Shown in pieces: positions 1-12,101 of a DNA stretch of 64,000 nt. The notes under the pieces were generated by a model. That model did not search any database, was not told the DNA's origin, and saw only the letters and a list, made by a program, of their open reading frames with translations. Positions within the stretch are counted from its first letter, which is position 1; the number at the start of each line of letters is the position of its first letter. The stretch comes from Pyrus communis (lineage: Eukaryota; Streptophyta; Magnoliopsida; Rosales; Rosaceae): the NCBI RefSeq assembly GCF_963583255.1, contig NC_084818.1, positions 10,666,222-10,730,221 on the forward strand. Reading direction: 5' to 3'. The position numbers and the translations under genes were made by a program.

Positions 1-1361
1 GCAGAGTCGTCTATGAGACTTTGAGGTATGTGCTAAATTTATAAAAGGGGTCATTTTTAATATAGTTTTAAATTTTAAAAAGGTATGACAATGTATTGAT
101 ATTATAAAATATTCACTTAAATCAAAATAAAATCATTTAGTACTACGGTCTAGTGGTATTCTTCTTCACTTGTAAATGAGAGGTTTTATATTCAATTATA
201 GTCAAAGACGAATTTGAGCCGTATTATTATTAATCGATAGTGAGGCTTAGCTTACTCTTCCACCCTCTTTGCGTAGATAATATCGTTTGTTCAAAAAAAA
301 AAAATCAAAACTATTTAGCATTCACTGATTGCATGTTTACAAGTGTCATCAATGATAAGTAAAAAGAGTTACAAACATAACCTTCACTAAATAATCAAAA
401 GCAATTTTATCTTAAACAATCAAACATAAAAAAATTAAAAATAAAAAATAAAAAAAATCAGACCTCTAACTTTAAAGTTCACTTCTATGACATTGTTATG
501 ATATAAAATTAAGATATTGTCGCTTTTCAGGATGTTATTATTGACACTCAAAATATCTCATTTTACTCCAAGTTCTTATAAAAAGTGCACATTGGGGTTT
601 AAAGGGCTAACAAAAGCAATTCTTTAAATATAGAACATTATTACATGATGTTAGATGACAAAAATTTAAGGGCTCCTTCAAATTTAGAATCATGTGCGAC
701 TGCACCTTTCACTCCCCATGAACGCCCCCTCTAGGTTTTGGAGCCTTTAGACTATCTCTAAATGAGATATCAAATTTTAAGTGAAATATCATGTAATCAA
801 ATTTGAATATAAGAATAAACTCTAACTAATATATCAATCCTACGTGGATTGACATATGAATTTTCAGATGTCAAATTTGACATATAAAAAAAGGTAATGT
901 CAAGTAATTTTTTAACTATTTTATTATGTGAGTCTCAATAACGTACCAATTATAAATCTTAAAAATTTATTTTAATTGATTTCTTTTTAAAAATTGGTCA
1001 TACAAATATCAATTATAACAAAAACCAAAAAAAAAAACATATGGATCGGAGGAAGAGAAAATTTGACATTATCACGTCAGCCACAAACTAACATTTGACA
1101 TTTATTTTTTGACATTTCCATTGGAAATGCTCTTAAGCTGAGGAAACCTCCATTTTTTTTTATTTAAAAAATGGGGATTCATTGTGGAATCCACACCACT
1201 TCAAACTTCAACGATCCATATCGTCTATTTTTTAAGTTGTATAGATCATCCTTACAAAATATTAACTAAATCGAAAATATGTGAAGCATTTAATTGAGTT
1301 CAAAGAAATTGACGAACATTTTGTTATGAGAAATATTGAAATTTCATCGTGACAATTCAAT
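1..1361. other. AT-rich intergenic DNA
   Basis: No gene is supported here. The stretch is AT-rich and carries stops in all frames. Apart from the SINE listed separately at 135-304, I see only low-complexity A/T runs and short degenerate repeat debris. Confidence 0.6.
135..304 (+). mobile_element. tRNA-derived SINE, copy A
   Basis: The copy starts near tttagtactacggtc, carries an A-box-like stretch (tctagtggtattc), a degenerate B-box region, a body with gaggcttagctta, and a 3' end gataatatcgtttgttc followed by a run of A. The same order of blocks recurs, in both orientations, around 2.9, 4.9, 14.4, 23.0, 27.2, 36.8, 37.2 and 50.2 kb. An internal pol III-type promoter, a conserved body and an A-tail are the hallmarks of a tRNA-derived SINE. 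I do not recognise a published family name. Confidence 0.7.
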
Positions 1362-1804
1362 TGTAGCAATGTCCCTCAACTTTAACCAAATTAGAACAAT
1401 GGTCTCTTAACTAAAAATTCATTAACATTAGTCCTTCAACTTATGAAAACGTGCAGCTATAGGCATTTTCGCCAACTCTGTTAGAACTTCTGTTAAAATG
1501 AGTCATGTGTCATACACGTGAGGCTAAATCAGGAGGCAAATATGGAAAATCAAATAAAAAAAGCTTGTATGAATGGTCCATCAACTTTAATCCAGCTGGA
1601 GAAATTGTCTCTCAACTTTAACTCAATTGGAGCACTGGTCCTTCAACTTTAATCCAATTGTAGCAAGGGTCCTTCCAACATAACTCATTTTGACGAAAAG
1701 GACCATAACTGCACGTTTTGATGAGTTGAGAGACCAATGGTAATTGATTTTTAGTCAAAAGATCGTTGCTCCTATTTGATTAAAGTTAAGAGACTATTGC
1801 TACA
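1362..1804. mobile_element. foldback MITE-like element with ~100-bp inverted repeats
   Basis: The left end (tgtagcaatgtccctcaac) and the reverse complement of the right end (tgtagcaatagtctcttaac) match imperfectly for about 100 bp, including gaaaacgtgca against caaaacgtgca at the inner edge. The middle contains further degenerate copies of a motif like ggtccttcaactttaatcc. There is no coding capacity. I could not find a convincing target duplication, so the superfamily is unassigned. Confidence 0.65.
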
Positions 1805-2942
1805 TTTTACTCTTAAATAGGCAGATAGTTTCGGATTGAATTGAATTTTGCAGGAATGATCAATGAATTGAAACTTACAAAATAAACGGTTTAGATCGTT
1901 GAAATTCAATGAAAAGGGTGTCGCATAAATAAATCCTATTTTAAAATTTAAAGGGCCTGTAGACAAATTTTTTATTGTTAAAAAATGTTTTTTTAAAATG
2001 TGCTTTGGAATCCACGACCAGCCAGTTAGCCAGTAATGGACGGCATGAATGGGGGGGTCTTTCATCTTTGAGCCACGCGTGAACAAGATTGTGAGATAAC
2101 CAGATTAAGATTATGTGTGTCGATAAAGTAAAGTCTAACGATCTAATTTTTCCTTTTAAAATTTTGATTCGGCAAGATATTTAACCCGGGGCGCAGCATG
2201 TTTTTCAAAAGCCATGACGTCAAGGTCCAAGCTGTGTGCCACATACCATTTAGCTTTTGCACACATACCATTTGTTGCACTTGCACACGTTAGCTTTTGA
2301 TTATTTTCTTTTGGTCTTGATAGCTTTTCATAATTTAATAATTTGTTTGCACAATTCCCTATATTTGATTGCTTCTTATTTGATAACGTTGATCCTCTAT
2401 TATAATTTATATAAACACCAAAAATCCATGGTTTTATTGGTCATTCTATTCGTTTTATTAACGATTTTGAACAAGATGTTCACGTATATTTTTCTTTAAA
2501 AAAGCAGATTAGTTGGTGCTTTCATCATTGTAATCCAGTATTTCAGAGTTTAAAAGACTTATTGAGGCATTTTAACCTCTTCTTGATCACTTGTTATGAT
2601 TCATAAGCGCCAAAAGCTGAAACGAAGACATATCATATAGAATATAGGCCTGAAATTCGTTCTTAGCTACTAAATTACTCCGTGATGGTTGGATGTTCAC
2701 GTGTTTAACTTTCACCGTCTTTGGGATGCAAAAGCTAATTGACGAAACGCTATTGTAATGGATGATTTGGAATTGCTATTTGCTGGGTAGGAAACACTTG
2801 CTGATATGCTTTTTATTAGAAATACGTTTAAATTTTTTATTAAAATGTTGAAGAGTTTCTTGAACGAGGTTATTAAGTGCTTTTTTGGGCGTGGAAAGTT
2901 TATTTACTTATATATGTCAAACATAGTTTAAAGCAATTTTGT
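1805..2942. other. intergenic, nothing recognised
   Basis: The longest frames here (for example 1772-2086 minus and 2257-2499 plus) have leucine/isoleucine/phenylalanine-rich translations typical of AT-rich noncoding DNA and no domain I recognise. Confidence 0.55.
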
Positions 2943-3035
2943 TTAAACAAACGATATTATTTACATTAAGAAAAAACTTAGTCTCATAATAATCTAGCAA
3001 TAATGTTGTTCAAATTCGTTTTTGCAAGAATAAAA
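2943..3035 (-). mobile_element. SINE fragment, copy B
   Basis: On the minus strand this is the 3' half of the SINE family: the block acgatattatttacattaag corresponds to the gataatatcgttt end, and aataatgttgttcaaattcg to the body. The 5' pol III boxes are missing. Confidence 0.55.
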
Positions 3036-3769
3036 AATTATTTTAACTTCTTTGACGTATTTAGTTTTAGGGTAAATTATATGTTTAGTACCTTGTGGTT
3101 TGCTCATTCGGACATGCATGTGCCTGTACTTCAAAATTTGATTAATCTAAAGTGTAAGTATTAGTTTACTCGTTAATGAGTGTAATTCATGACGTGGCAC
3201 AACGAGGTCCACCTTTTTTATTTTGTCTTTTGTACTTTGAAGAGTATTACTTAAAAGATATTTACCCAAAACCAATTTACCTTTCACGGTATATGCGTTG
3301 TAACAAACAAGTTAGGGCAAGAACTTTGAAGTGAAGGTGTGAAAATACCTTTCAAATAAAGGCAACCTTAAACCCAGCACAATGACCAATTGGCTGCTAC
3401 TAGTTGTATTTTCTCCATTGAATGTTGAAAAGAATCTCAAGTTCAAATTCATCTTTCCCCTGATCAAAAGAAAAAATTTACGATGATCAATGGTTAAATG
3501 AGTTTCTATTAAGTTGAAATGTTGTAGATATTATTCATGCTTGAATATTATTTCTAGTTACTCATATGTTGGATAAAAACCTTAATACGACAAGCTAAGT
3601 ATAGTATTTTTCATAACGGGTAAAAACAACATTACATCAAGTGCGACTAAAATACAAACATATCAGATTTTTGTGAAGGATGCGTAAATGATATGACAAG
3701 GCACCCAAGCCCCATACATTCACAATGTAAACACTTTGACTTCGACTGCCAAGGATGTCCCAGGGTCTA
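3036..3769. other. intergenic, dispersed-repeat-like
   Basis: The segment from about 3070 begins with a phrase of the type gggtaaattatatgtttag, a start common to many short plant repeats, but I found no matching end. No gene is supported. Confidence 0.4.
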
Positions 3770-4480
3770 GATGGCAAAACCAAAAAGGAAGCGAAGGGCA
3801 ATTCAGGTAATCCGAGGTGGAAGCAATCACCCCTCATCGTTCACTGAGTCCGACGCGGAGTCCACTCCTTTGTCTGACGCGTCCTGCCATTTTGACTCGA
3901 ATCTCACCCAGTCGCCACCGCACTCCGCCCGCCTTCCACCACATCTCCATCTTCAACACTTTACGCACACATCCCACTCCCACCTCACGATCACGCCACG
4001 TGTACGCCGCACGGTTCAGTCGCCATCCCAGATACATTAGAAAACGAAACTCATATCTTCGGTTAAATCTCGTGTGGGCCCCACTCTGACTCAACCGCAA
4101 TAGACGGTCTACATCGATCTAATCGGACGCACAGGCGCCAGCCACCGCACCGAAGAGAGAGATAGAGAAGGAGATAGAACGGAACCGTCAAAGTGCCAAC
4201 GAGGCCTTTCCCGCCTTTGCCCAAAAAGAGAATAAACAAACGGTTACGCATCGATCTCAACACGTGGTTCTGGCTGGGCCCTACCCGCTACCGCACATGT
4301 CTGTGTTTGTGGTCCAGCCGGCTGACGTGTTCCACGTATATTGACTCGGTTGGATGTGGGGTCCCGGCGAGCATCGATTGCGTAGTCAGCTCTATATCAT
4401 CTCGTCGGTACTTTCTAGAGATCTTGAAATGGCCCACGTGTCACCACTTACGTCCACGCGGGTGCTACGTTCTACTGTAC
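3770..4480. other. GC-rich island without a supported gene
   Basis: This block is clearly more GC-rich than its surroundings and contains several ACGT-core motifs (ccacgtgta, gacgtgttccacgta, cccacgtgtc) and a short GAGA tract near 4155. Overlapping frames of 60-150 codons exist on both strands, but none shows a recognisable domain or consistent splice structure. It may be a promoter/5' region of a lost or unannotated gene, or sequence brought in by a transposon. I do not assign a product. Confidence 0.4.
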
Positions 4481-4494
4481 CCATCCCTACCTAC

Positions 4495-4660
4495 ACAGTT
4501 TTTGAGGAATCTTATAAATCTTCATATTCTAACCGTTGATCTATATTATGCGATCACTTTTCGTTATTTATATTTAATTATAAATAAAAAATTTAAAATA
4601 ATTTCTGATTGTACGATGTACAGTAAACAATTAAAATGTTAAGAGTCCTAAAATCCTCAT
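4495..4660. repeat. dispersed repeat W, copy 1
   Basis: The core gcgatcacttttcgttattt, an AT-rich centre and aaataatttctgattgtacg match the copy at 21805-22015 in the same order. The second copy is a foldback, so this is probably a decayed MITE. Confidence 0.5.
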
Positions 4661-4845
4661 AATTTAGATTTGGATGGAATCCAAATCCTACATTTTACTC
4701 CACAAATTGAGCCACAAAAGGAAAAAAATGGCAAGAAATCAAGGGTTGCCTAATTATGAATTATTTTTAGGGTTCTATAGGACGAAAGGTTTATAGAATA
4801 CGAGTCCCTAAGCTATAAATGAAAATTTGGTTAGTTGAATTCTAC

Positions 4846-5018
4846 TGTTTTTTTTTTTTTTAATTTTTTTTTAAACATACTATATTATTTATATTATGTG
4901 TGGACGAGTAAGTCAGCTTAATAATATGATTCAAATTTTTCTTCAATGATTATCAAATTTAAGATTTTTTATTTATAAATGAAAAGAAATATACTATTAA
5001 ACTATAGTACTAAGTAAC
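4846..5018 (-). mobile_element. SINE, copy C, diverged
   Basis: Read on the minus strand, it starts with acttagtactatagtttaat, continues with a body resembling copies A and H, and ends in a long A-run (the T-run at 4848-4872). The B-box region is strongly diverged. Confidence 0.55.
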
Positions 5019-6420
5019 AGGCTGATACTAATTATTAAGTTAACTCTAGAAAAACAAAATAAGTCAGGTTAAAAGTAAGAAAATGTTCGTTTAAAGGGAA
5101 AAACTCAAATTTTCAGTTGTTCGTCTATTCCATATGATACCACTTTTACATTCTTCTTTATGTACTTGTTGTCACACCAAGAGTTTTTCGTTTCGCACTC
5201 CAACCATCGATTATGTCGACTAACCTCCTTCTATTAATTTATTGAACCTTGAAAGCTACAGGGAAAAATAATGCTGGTGTTCTCTCATGGAAGGACTTAT
5301 TGCTACTCCTATTTACTTTTAATAGATTTTTGTTGTTTGAATATCATAACTGGAATGGTTTATTATCTTTATCATTTAATTAAAGATCACAAAAATCACA
5401 TTTCTATTGCTATAACTAAGAGTGGTACTTACCTCACAGAAGCAGATAATTAAGGCACAACAACCTAAAAGGCGAACAGGATTAGTCCACGAATGACTAT
5501 TAGTAATTAGTATTAGAGAACCATCGCTTATGGAGACTATCTGCAAAAAAATATTTAATTTAACGATTGTTTAATCATCTATACATGATCAATGGTTTTG
5601 ATCACGAATAGTATCTTCATTGTTTATTTACTTTATGCATGTAAATGATTAAAAGATCTTCAAATTGAATAATTTTTTTTCAGATAAAATTTTTAAATAA
5701 TTATAAAAAAAATAAACGATTCTAATTATGATATTCGAATAATAAAAATTTGTTAATCATAAATAGAGGGTAAATAAATCCCGCATAAAAAGGACATCAG
5801 CACCATCCAAAAAACCAAAGCGCACGGGAGAAAGAAAAGTTAATAGATGGGAGGAGAAGAAATTAAAAAAAAAAAGTATAAAATATTAAAAAGTGAAAAT
5901 AATTCAAAATTGTTTATTTCTTGTTTTTCAAATTTAATCTTCATTTTATTTTCCCGTTCGTATACTTTTTATCTACACCTTAGTTGCTTCATAAATTTTT
6001 TATCAAACAAGCTTTAAATATTTGTGAGTTAAGTGCCGGCAGGTTTTGTTCAATTCGACTACAAAATTAAATCTCTCCCGAAAGGCTACTTAAGTTGTAA
6101 TACCAAGTGGGTGAGAAATGTTTGATAGTATGTTGAGAATACGGCTTTATACCCAAAGCATCATAATATAAATTGAAGTATTCAACTATTTTTATTATAA
6201 CATGTGTTACATTGAATCGGATTTTCGGTACACTAAAATTATCGCTAGATAGTGTCGCGAAAGAGTCAGAATAGAAACGTCATGCAAAAGGTTGGCCGTT
6301 GATCAGTAGGCTGGATGAACGGCGATGCGATTATTGCGGTGGACTAGGAAAAGGACACGTGATTGGAGGGTAGCCTCTTTTATTAAAATTTTAATGGCGT
6401 GGTGAATCAGCGTAGACAAT
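5019..6420. other. intergenic, nothing recognised
   Basis: AT-rich DNA with homopolymer runs. The 60-codon frame at 5271-5453 has no recognisable motif. Confidence 0.5.
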
Positions 6421-6590
6421 GAGATATTTTTCGGTATGATCGGTATACAGAGTAGTATATCACGTGTCATTATACAAATATTGTAATATATGTTCTAAAA
6501 AATTAATAATTTAAAAAGTAAAATTTTTCACCACTTCTATTAAAACACGTGATATACCACTTGTATATCCGTTACAATTAAAAATTTCTT
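6421..6590. mobile_element. Mutator-like MITE carrying CACGTG, copy M1
   Basis: The left arm (gagatatttttcggtatg, then gtatatcacgtgtc) is complementary to the right arm (aacacgtgatatacc, ending aaaatttctt). The flanks gtagacaat and gtgaacaat are the same 9-bp word with two differences, fitting a 9-bp target duplication as made by Mutator-like elements. Each arm holds a CACGTG palindrome. The related copy at 22039-22180 has a perfect 9-bp duplication. Confidence 0.7.
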
Positions 6591-7139
6591 GTGAACAATA
6601 AAAAGCATCCTTACCGACAAGGTGACGTGTTCTTAAGACACATGGTTAGCAAAGCCACGTTGGTGGGCCCCAACTGACGTGGACCATAAGAAAAGGGTTT
6701 CAGATCCGATCTAATTTATTTATTTTGGACAAAATCTAATTTCTTTATTTTATTTCTAATGTTTTATTCTTTCGCTGCGGTCAAAGGCCCAATCACAACA
6801 ACGAAACAACGCAAGGCCAGCAGGGTGAAAATTACAAAAGCCAAAATCCACCCAATTTGGCCCAATAATTCCTTATACACATGGGTGTGAAGTGATCTTG
6901 AGTTTCTGGATTGTACATATTTATTCGTATTTCGCTATATTTAAATTAGGAAATTATTATTAGCATTTCAAAATTTTTATTTTATACTTTTATTTTTTTT
7001 TTTCTTCTAATTATGGAAAGTTTGGAGTACCAAATAAGATTTTTGGAGTGCTAATAACAATTTTCTTAAATTATTATCTAAACTACTTATTAACAATCAA
7101 TTTAATTGTTCTTCTCTTCCGTTTTGGTGAAAGCCCTTA
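6591..7139. other. intergenic, nothing recognised
   Basis: AT-rich sequence. No frame of note and no repeat boundary identified. Confidence 0.45.
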
Positions 7140-7388
7140 TCTCTCAGTCATCGCGGTGTGAGTGATCTCCATTCCGGTAATTTCTCTACAGTCGCCGGCC
7201 TTAATTGTGGCTAGCGTCGTTAGTAGTTCCCTCATTTTGTTTTGTTTTCTTCTACTTTGCGCTTCAAAATCTGGCTTGGGCTCAGTTTTGTTTCAGGGTT
7301 TCTATTTGTATTGTGCTTATCTTGTAATTAGGCCTCTTCTTGTAATAAAATTTACTTTGGCACACAAAAAAAAAAAAAAAAAAAAAAA
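7140..7388 (+). mobile_element. poly(A)-tailed retrosequence, probably a truncated LINE derivative
   Basis: A GC-richer segment ends in gtaataaaatttactttgg followed within a few bases by a run of about 20 A. Its end has phrases (gtattgtgc, aattaggcctcttc) loosely like the 3' UTR of the intact LINE (ttattgtatg, gtaggcctttta at 21640-21675). This fits a short LINE copy or another retroposed transcript. No target duplication was confirmed. The 76-codon frame over it is not convincing as a protein. Confidence 0.4.
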
Positions 7389-7563
7389 CTAATGAAAATG
7401 ACTTGAAAACTTTGAGTTTTAATCAAATGACAAAAAAAAAAGTTATAAGTGAATAGTAGCAGGAGTGACTTTTTAGAGTAAAAATGTCATTTTGGTTAAA
7501 AATGAACAATAATGAAAATGTTTCATTAAAATTAAAAAAAAAAAAGCTAACTATTTACAAAAC

Positions 7564-7645
7564 TTAAGCACGTACAAGGTTTTATAAAGTTTAAGCACAT
7601 ACAACGTTTTATAAAGCTTAAGCACATACAACGTTTTATAATGCT
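7564..7645. repeat. 27-bp tandem repeat, three units
   Basis: Three consecutive units built on ttaagcacatacaacgtttt plus ataaagc occur, with a few substitutions in the first unit. Confidence 0.8.
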
Positions 7646-8161
7646 TATTTCATCGTTTCATATTACACGTTTGCATGAAAATAATCAAGATTAACATTTT
7701 AACGAATCACTTTAAACGCTTCAATGAAATTGGCGGGTTACCATTCCTTGTCTCTAAAATGTGATTAGACTTCAAAGCTAAACAAAAATAATTGACATGA
7801 ATACAACAGTCATCAAAAGAATTCTCAATCAAATAAGTCAGAGTATTAAAGATTTGAAACATACCTAGCAGAATTATGCAACAAATTATATGACCGAATT
7901 GACAGAATATGTTTTATTTTAACGGAAAAATGAGATTCGAACTTGGAAAATAATTGTCAATCAAAATATATATGTCAATTGTGGGCAACAACGTAACTAT
8001 GTGAGGGTGGGACAATTCACAGCATGACCGAAACAAGGTGATGGTGAAGTCTCATGCGTGTGAACTTTCTGTAATTATGTGCCTCGCCTTTTATAATCGT
8101 GTGGATGCTAATGGTGGCAACTTTGAGTTGTTTAGATCATTCTAAATGTGAATTTGAGGCG
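7646..8161. other. intergenic upstream of the GDSL relic
   Basis: No coding signal was seen. Any original promoter or first bases of the GDSL gene would lie at the right end, but I cannot identify a start codon for it. Confidence 0.4.
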
Positions 8162-10520
8162 ATTTTCAATTTCAGGGACTCGAACTTGGATATAGATGGG
8201 TCTTAGGCAACGTTTCCGGCGCAATCTGGACTTTATGGCATGACCTATTTCAAGTGACCTGTTGGTCGGGCTACGGATGCGAGGCTTATTGTTGATTTTC
8301 TAGGTAACTTACTCAATCTTCTGTTTGGTTCCATTTTTCTTGTGCTTTTCCACTACTTTTGCAGCCAAACAGAGACTTTGGTTATTAGGAATAGGAGGTC
8401 AGATTTCATGCATGTTTATTGCTTGTATTTGTTCAGCAATTTTGTCATTTGGCTCGATATTTTCCTAATCCTGTAACATACGGGAGGCCCTCCATTTGAC
8501 AGGTCAATTACACCACAAGACAAAGACTCCAAAACTGGACAGAGTTTGGACTAATCACTAGTCATTTTCTTGCCCAATTTTCCTTTGTATCACTAATTAT
8601 GTCAAGAATGATGTTGATGTTAAGGCATGTAATGGAAAATATCTAAATCATCATAGGTGAAGTTAGACCTATCTTTTTTATACAACCGATGGTCAAAACT
8701 ACTCTAATTTACGTAAAGAAGATTTGAATTGGGAGCACACATGTGAACACACTGCTCTGACCAACTGACCTAACTCATATATGCATGTCTCCACACTAAG
8801 TTAAACCTTAGAATGTACATTGTGCAGAACTTTTAGAGCAATATTTAATAGATATGTCGAGCCACAATGTGCTTGTTGCTAAGAAAATGACGCCACGTGA
8901 TATCGATAACCCCAAGATGTGTATTAGTGTCGAACACAAAATTACTAAACGGCAGATATGAGATCTGATTTTATGCTTTGTGGCATTAAACTTTGGCAGC
9001 CGAAGCTCTAGGGTCGCCATGTATAAGCCCATATCTGAAATCAATTGGACCTGACTACAAGCATGGGGCAAACTATGCAACATTGGCATCCACTGTGCTT
9101 TTGCCAAACGTTTCCTTATTTGTCACTGGAATCCAAGTTGAAGAGTTTCACCAGTCCTCGGATCAACAAGGTGAGCATATACATATGAGTACAATGTCTT
9201 GACCAAATTGTTTTAATTTACGTTCGTATGCCGGTTTTTGTTGGTTCTGAATACTTCGATTGTTGTTGCTTAGAACTGATAAGATTTCCTTCCCTGGTTG
9301 TTATTGGGAAATCACTCTACACCTTATACATTGGCCGAAACGATTTCACGTCCAATTTGGGAGCCATTGGTGTGGTATCTTCCTCAAGTGGTCTTACAAA
9401 TTGCTTGCACCATCAAGGTGAGCTATTACTTGATTCTATACTGTTTGTTGGTCAAATGAGCTTTGGGCTTGATCATCAATGGGATAAAAGCTTTCTTTTA
9501 CCAGTTGCATAAAACGAGCATCTCACATTCATGGTCACGTACTACTTGTATGTTATAAAAAAATGAGGCATGTTGTTTCATGCAATGGGTGCATTAGTTT
9601 TTTCTCCTTAGAGGAGAGGAGAAGCATTCCTCAGTCACTATTGCTTGCAACATTTGAGAAGCAAAAATAATGTTTACGGTTATATAAAAATGTTCACTTG
9701 CTAGACTGTTTGGTAGTATAAAGACTTTTCTTTTTACCAGATTGTTAATTAGAATTTTTGTCAAAATATGTGATCTAGGTCACAATGTTGCAACACAAAT
9801 ATTTGTTGGAGAATAATACATACAGTTACCGTTATAATATTAAAGAACTATGACATTTGCACATTGCTTATATTGGTTTTCAAAATCTATAGGAACTACA
9901 TGGATTAGGAGGGCGTGCATTTCTGGTGCTTAATCTGGCACCAGTAGGTTGTTATCCATCATCTCTGGTGGGGCTTCCTCCTTCTGAACTTGATGCATTT
10001 GGATGCTCAATTGCTTACAGCAATGCAGTTGTGGACCACAATAACATGTTGAAGGAGGCACTTGGCCAAACTAGAGGCTTCCTTCCAAATGCTTCCCTCA
10101 TATATGCAGACACTTCTCTGTTTTGCTAGAGCTCTTTAGACATCCCACATCTCATGGTATAGCTCCCAATCAAGGTTTTCTATTCAACTAGGCTTTATAT
10201 CTTTAGAGAAATGTTTCTTTTTTTTGTTTTGACAAACTTATATTGACAGGCAAATACTTATGTTGTCAGACTATGAATCTGGATCATACACTCAAAACGA
10301 ATCAAACTAATATATGGTGCACAATCAATCTGACAACTTATTGTCACGCAGTACAACAAGAGGACATTTCCTAATAAAGTTACAGCAAAACACAAACTTA
10401 CTAATCATTACCATAGAATAGATCAATGGTCTTAACACAAAGGTGATCAATGGGAGCCCTGTGACTGCAACAGCTTGTAGTGACCCTTACAACTATGTGA
10501 GCTGGGATGGAGTCCATGTC
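8162..10520 (+). pseudogene. GDSL esterase/lipase gene, decayed
   Basis: Five exon-like pieces keep the order of a plant GDSL (SGNH) hydrolase. Piece 1 (8162-8303) has FRDSN in place of the usual GDSN catalytic-serine block, then YGMTYF and GRATDARLIVDFLG, with in-frame stops at 8204-8206 and 8255-8257. Piece 2 (about 8998-9170) has SPYLKSIGPDYKHGANYATL. Piece 3 (about 9303-9416) has YTLYIGRNDFTSNLGAIG and then shifts frame before the YLPQVV block. Piece 4 (9893-10156) has GGRAFLVLNLAPVGCYPS and shifts frame near 10113. Piece 5 (about 10440-10520) has SWDGVH, which retains the catalytic Asp-x-x-His. Splice-like GT and AG borders remain at 9170/9171, 9416/9417 and 9892/9893. The segment that normally lies between pieces 4 and 5, with the conserved cysteines, is missing. 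Stops, frameshifts, the lost glycine and the deletion make this a pseudogene. Intact family members are secreted or vacuolar esterases. Confidence 0.85.
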
Positions 10521-11195
10521 TTATTCTTGAAACGCTATGTGGAATCTTCGTTTTTATATTTCAGGAATCACTAGTCATGATGGAGATAGGCTATAAAACT
10601 ATATGCTAAACCCAGGTCACTTTCTCTTTAAATAACCAAAATTATTCCATGCTGATGGATCGGTTGTTGGCTAATGTAGATTATGTTAGAGTAATCATAT
10701 TCTTACGCATTAATGTAGAACTTTTACAGTTTCAAATGCTGCAAACTGCAAATCATTTTATGCTAAAAGAACCTTTTAAATTTTGTCCTCTACGTTTTAT
10801 CTGTTGAATGTTATAGGCACAAAAGCCAAGCTGCCGTCCCTTCTGAAAACACTTAGCCAAGTAAACATGCATGCATTTTTTTTACAACTGAACTTAAAAA
10901 AGTACTTACCAAATTGTTTAGAACTTAGAAAACTATTTGGCAGCAAAGTAAAACCATGACGCCTCTCGTGTGTAGTCTGAGAAGAGATAAGAGACTGAGG
11001 AGGATATACAACTGGTTACAAGATAGATTATCTTCTGAGGTAGAGATGCGGTAACGACATTGGCACGACATTACAAACTTGAGAATACTTTTCTGTCATC
11101 ATTCTAAAGTTCATAAATAAATTTACTTCACTATCACAAGTTTGTATGGAAAGAGAAGGCGTACACAAGGGAAAGAACTAGAAATAAAATTTGAG
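10521..11195. other. intergenic between GDSL relic and DUF1191 gene
   Basis: No gene seen. The right part must contain the 3' UTR of the minus-strand DUF1191 gene. I did not identify a clear polyadenylation signal. Confidence 0.45.
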
Positions 11196-12101
11196 TCAAG
11201 GAACATCTTCATGTTCAAGGTAGGGTTGAGTTCTAGTCATGGATGCAGAAGGCATTCTACTTCTCCCAACCCAAAATGTATCGAACGCCACATCTTTTTC
11301 AGACTGCTTCTCCATAGATTTAAGTTTCCTCCATGTCTGCAACTTGAATATGACTATCATTACCAACCCCAAAAATGCTAGCCCAAACACAATTCCAATC
11401 ACAAACAGTTTCTGGTGCCTCTTTTTCTTCCCCCCTGGCGGGCGCTCTGGTGCTGGTGCTGGTGGGGATGGAACAACAACAGTGAAATGCCCTAGACCAC
11501 GCGTAATGCACTCATTTTCACTAGTCATATTTGAGATCTCAAAGCTCCCCCCGTCACCAAATTGGACACATTTTCGTGTCATATTTTCCCCTTCCGCAAC
11601 ATCAATGTGAGGAAACCGGATTGTGATGGGGTCACCCTCGGTAGTGAAAGTGAGCTTCTGGTTGCCAATTGCTGTTGCATTTGGAGAATCATAAGCCATG
11701 AATCCAACAACAGGAGCAACCAATGTATAATTTGACACTTCGTAGTAAAGTGAAGACCAATTGCCTAAATTTTCAAACACTATAGCTAACCTTCTGCCAG
11801 AAGGTATTGGTATAACCCTTGGTGGGATATAAAATGAACTGAAATTTGCACCTCTACTCCAAAACTTTGCAGTAAGGATCCTAACAAATGAAGCTTCCAT
11901 GCCGGAAAAATTAGCCGGGAGAGAAATGTTGTACAGCGTGCCGGTGTGAGGGTTACTTAGGCTTGCATTTGCATAATCACGGAGGAAATTAGTCAAGGAC
12001 AAAGGATCATAGCCATTCGAGGCTTGCGTGCATGACCGCAATGGCAATGACAAATAAAATAAGATCATCAGCCAGATTATGCACCGGTTGAAGAACTCCA
12101 T
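11196..12101 (-). CDS. DUF1191 single-pass membrane protein
   Basis: This is an uninterrupted 301-residue protein. The first true ATG is at 12101-12099; one codon upstream there is only TTG, so I start at MEFFNRC. Residues 1-25 form a signal peptide (hydrophobic WLMILFYLSLPL). The ectodomain (about 30-210) contains the family phrases YDPLSLTNFLRDYA, YNISLPANFSGME and GFMAYDS and many N-glycosylation sequons. A proline-rich linker and a basic KKKR lead into a transmembrane helix (about 230-253, VIGIVFGLAFLGLVMIVIF). The cytoplasmic tail ends with FDTFWVGRSRMPSA. These match plant DUF1191 proteins, whose biochemical role is not established. It probably sits in the plasma membrane. Length is normal and no defect is visible. 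In Arabidopsis a DUF1191 gene (At4g01140, from memory) lies between a GDSL gene and CURT1A, as here. Confidence 0.9.
   Translation of the reverse strand: MEFFNRCIIWLMILFYLSLPLRSCTQASNGYDPLSLTNFLRDYANASLSNPHTGTLYNISLPANFSGMEASFVRILTAKFWSRGANFSSFYIPPRVIPIPSGRRLAIVFENLGNWSSLYYEVSNYTLVAPVVGFMAYDSPNATAIGNQKLTFTTEGDPITIRFPHIDVAEGENMTRKCVQFGDGGSFEISNMTSENECITRGLGHFTVVVPSPPAPAPERPPGGKKKRHQKLFVIGIVFGLAFLGLVMIVIFKLQTWRKLKSMEKQSEKDVAFDTFWVGRSRMPSASMTRTQPYLEHEDVP

Noticed and set aside
3771..4642. Overlapping plus- and minus-strand frames up to 149 codons in the GC-rich island.
   Set aside because: Translations lack known motifs and overlap on both strands, as expected from GC-rich DNA with few stops.
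11239..11610. A 123-codon plus-strand frame across the DUF1191 gene.
   Set aside because: It is antisense to a clearly conserved protein-coding gene.
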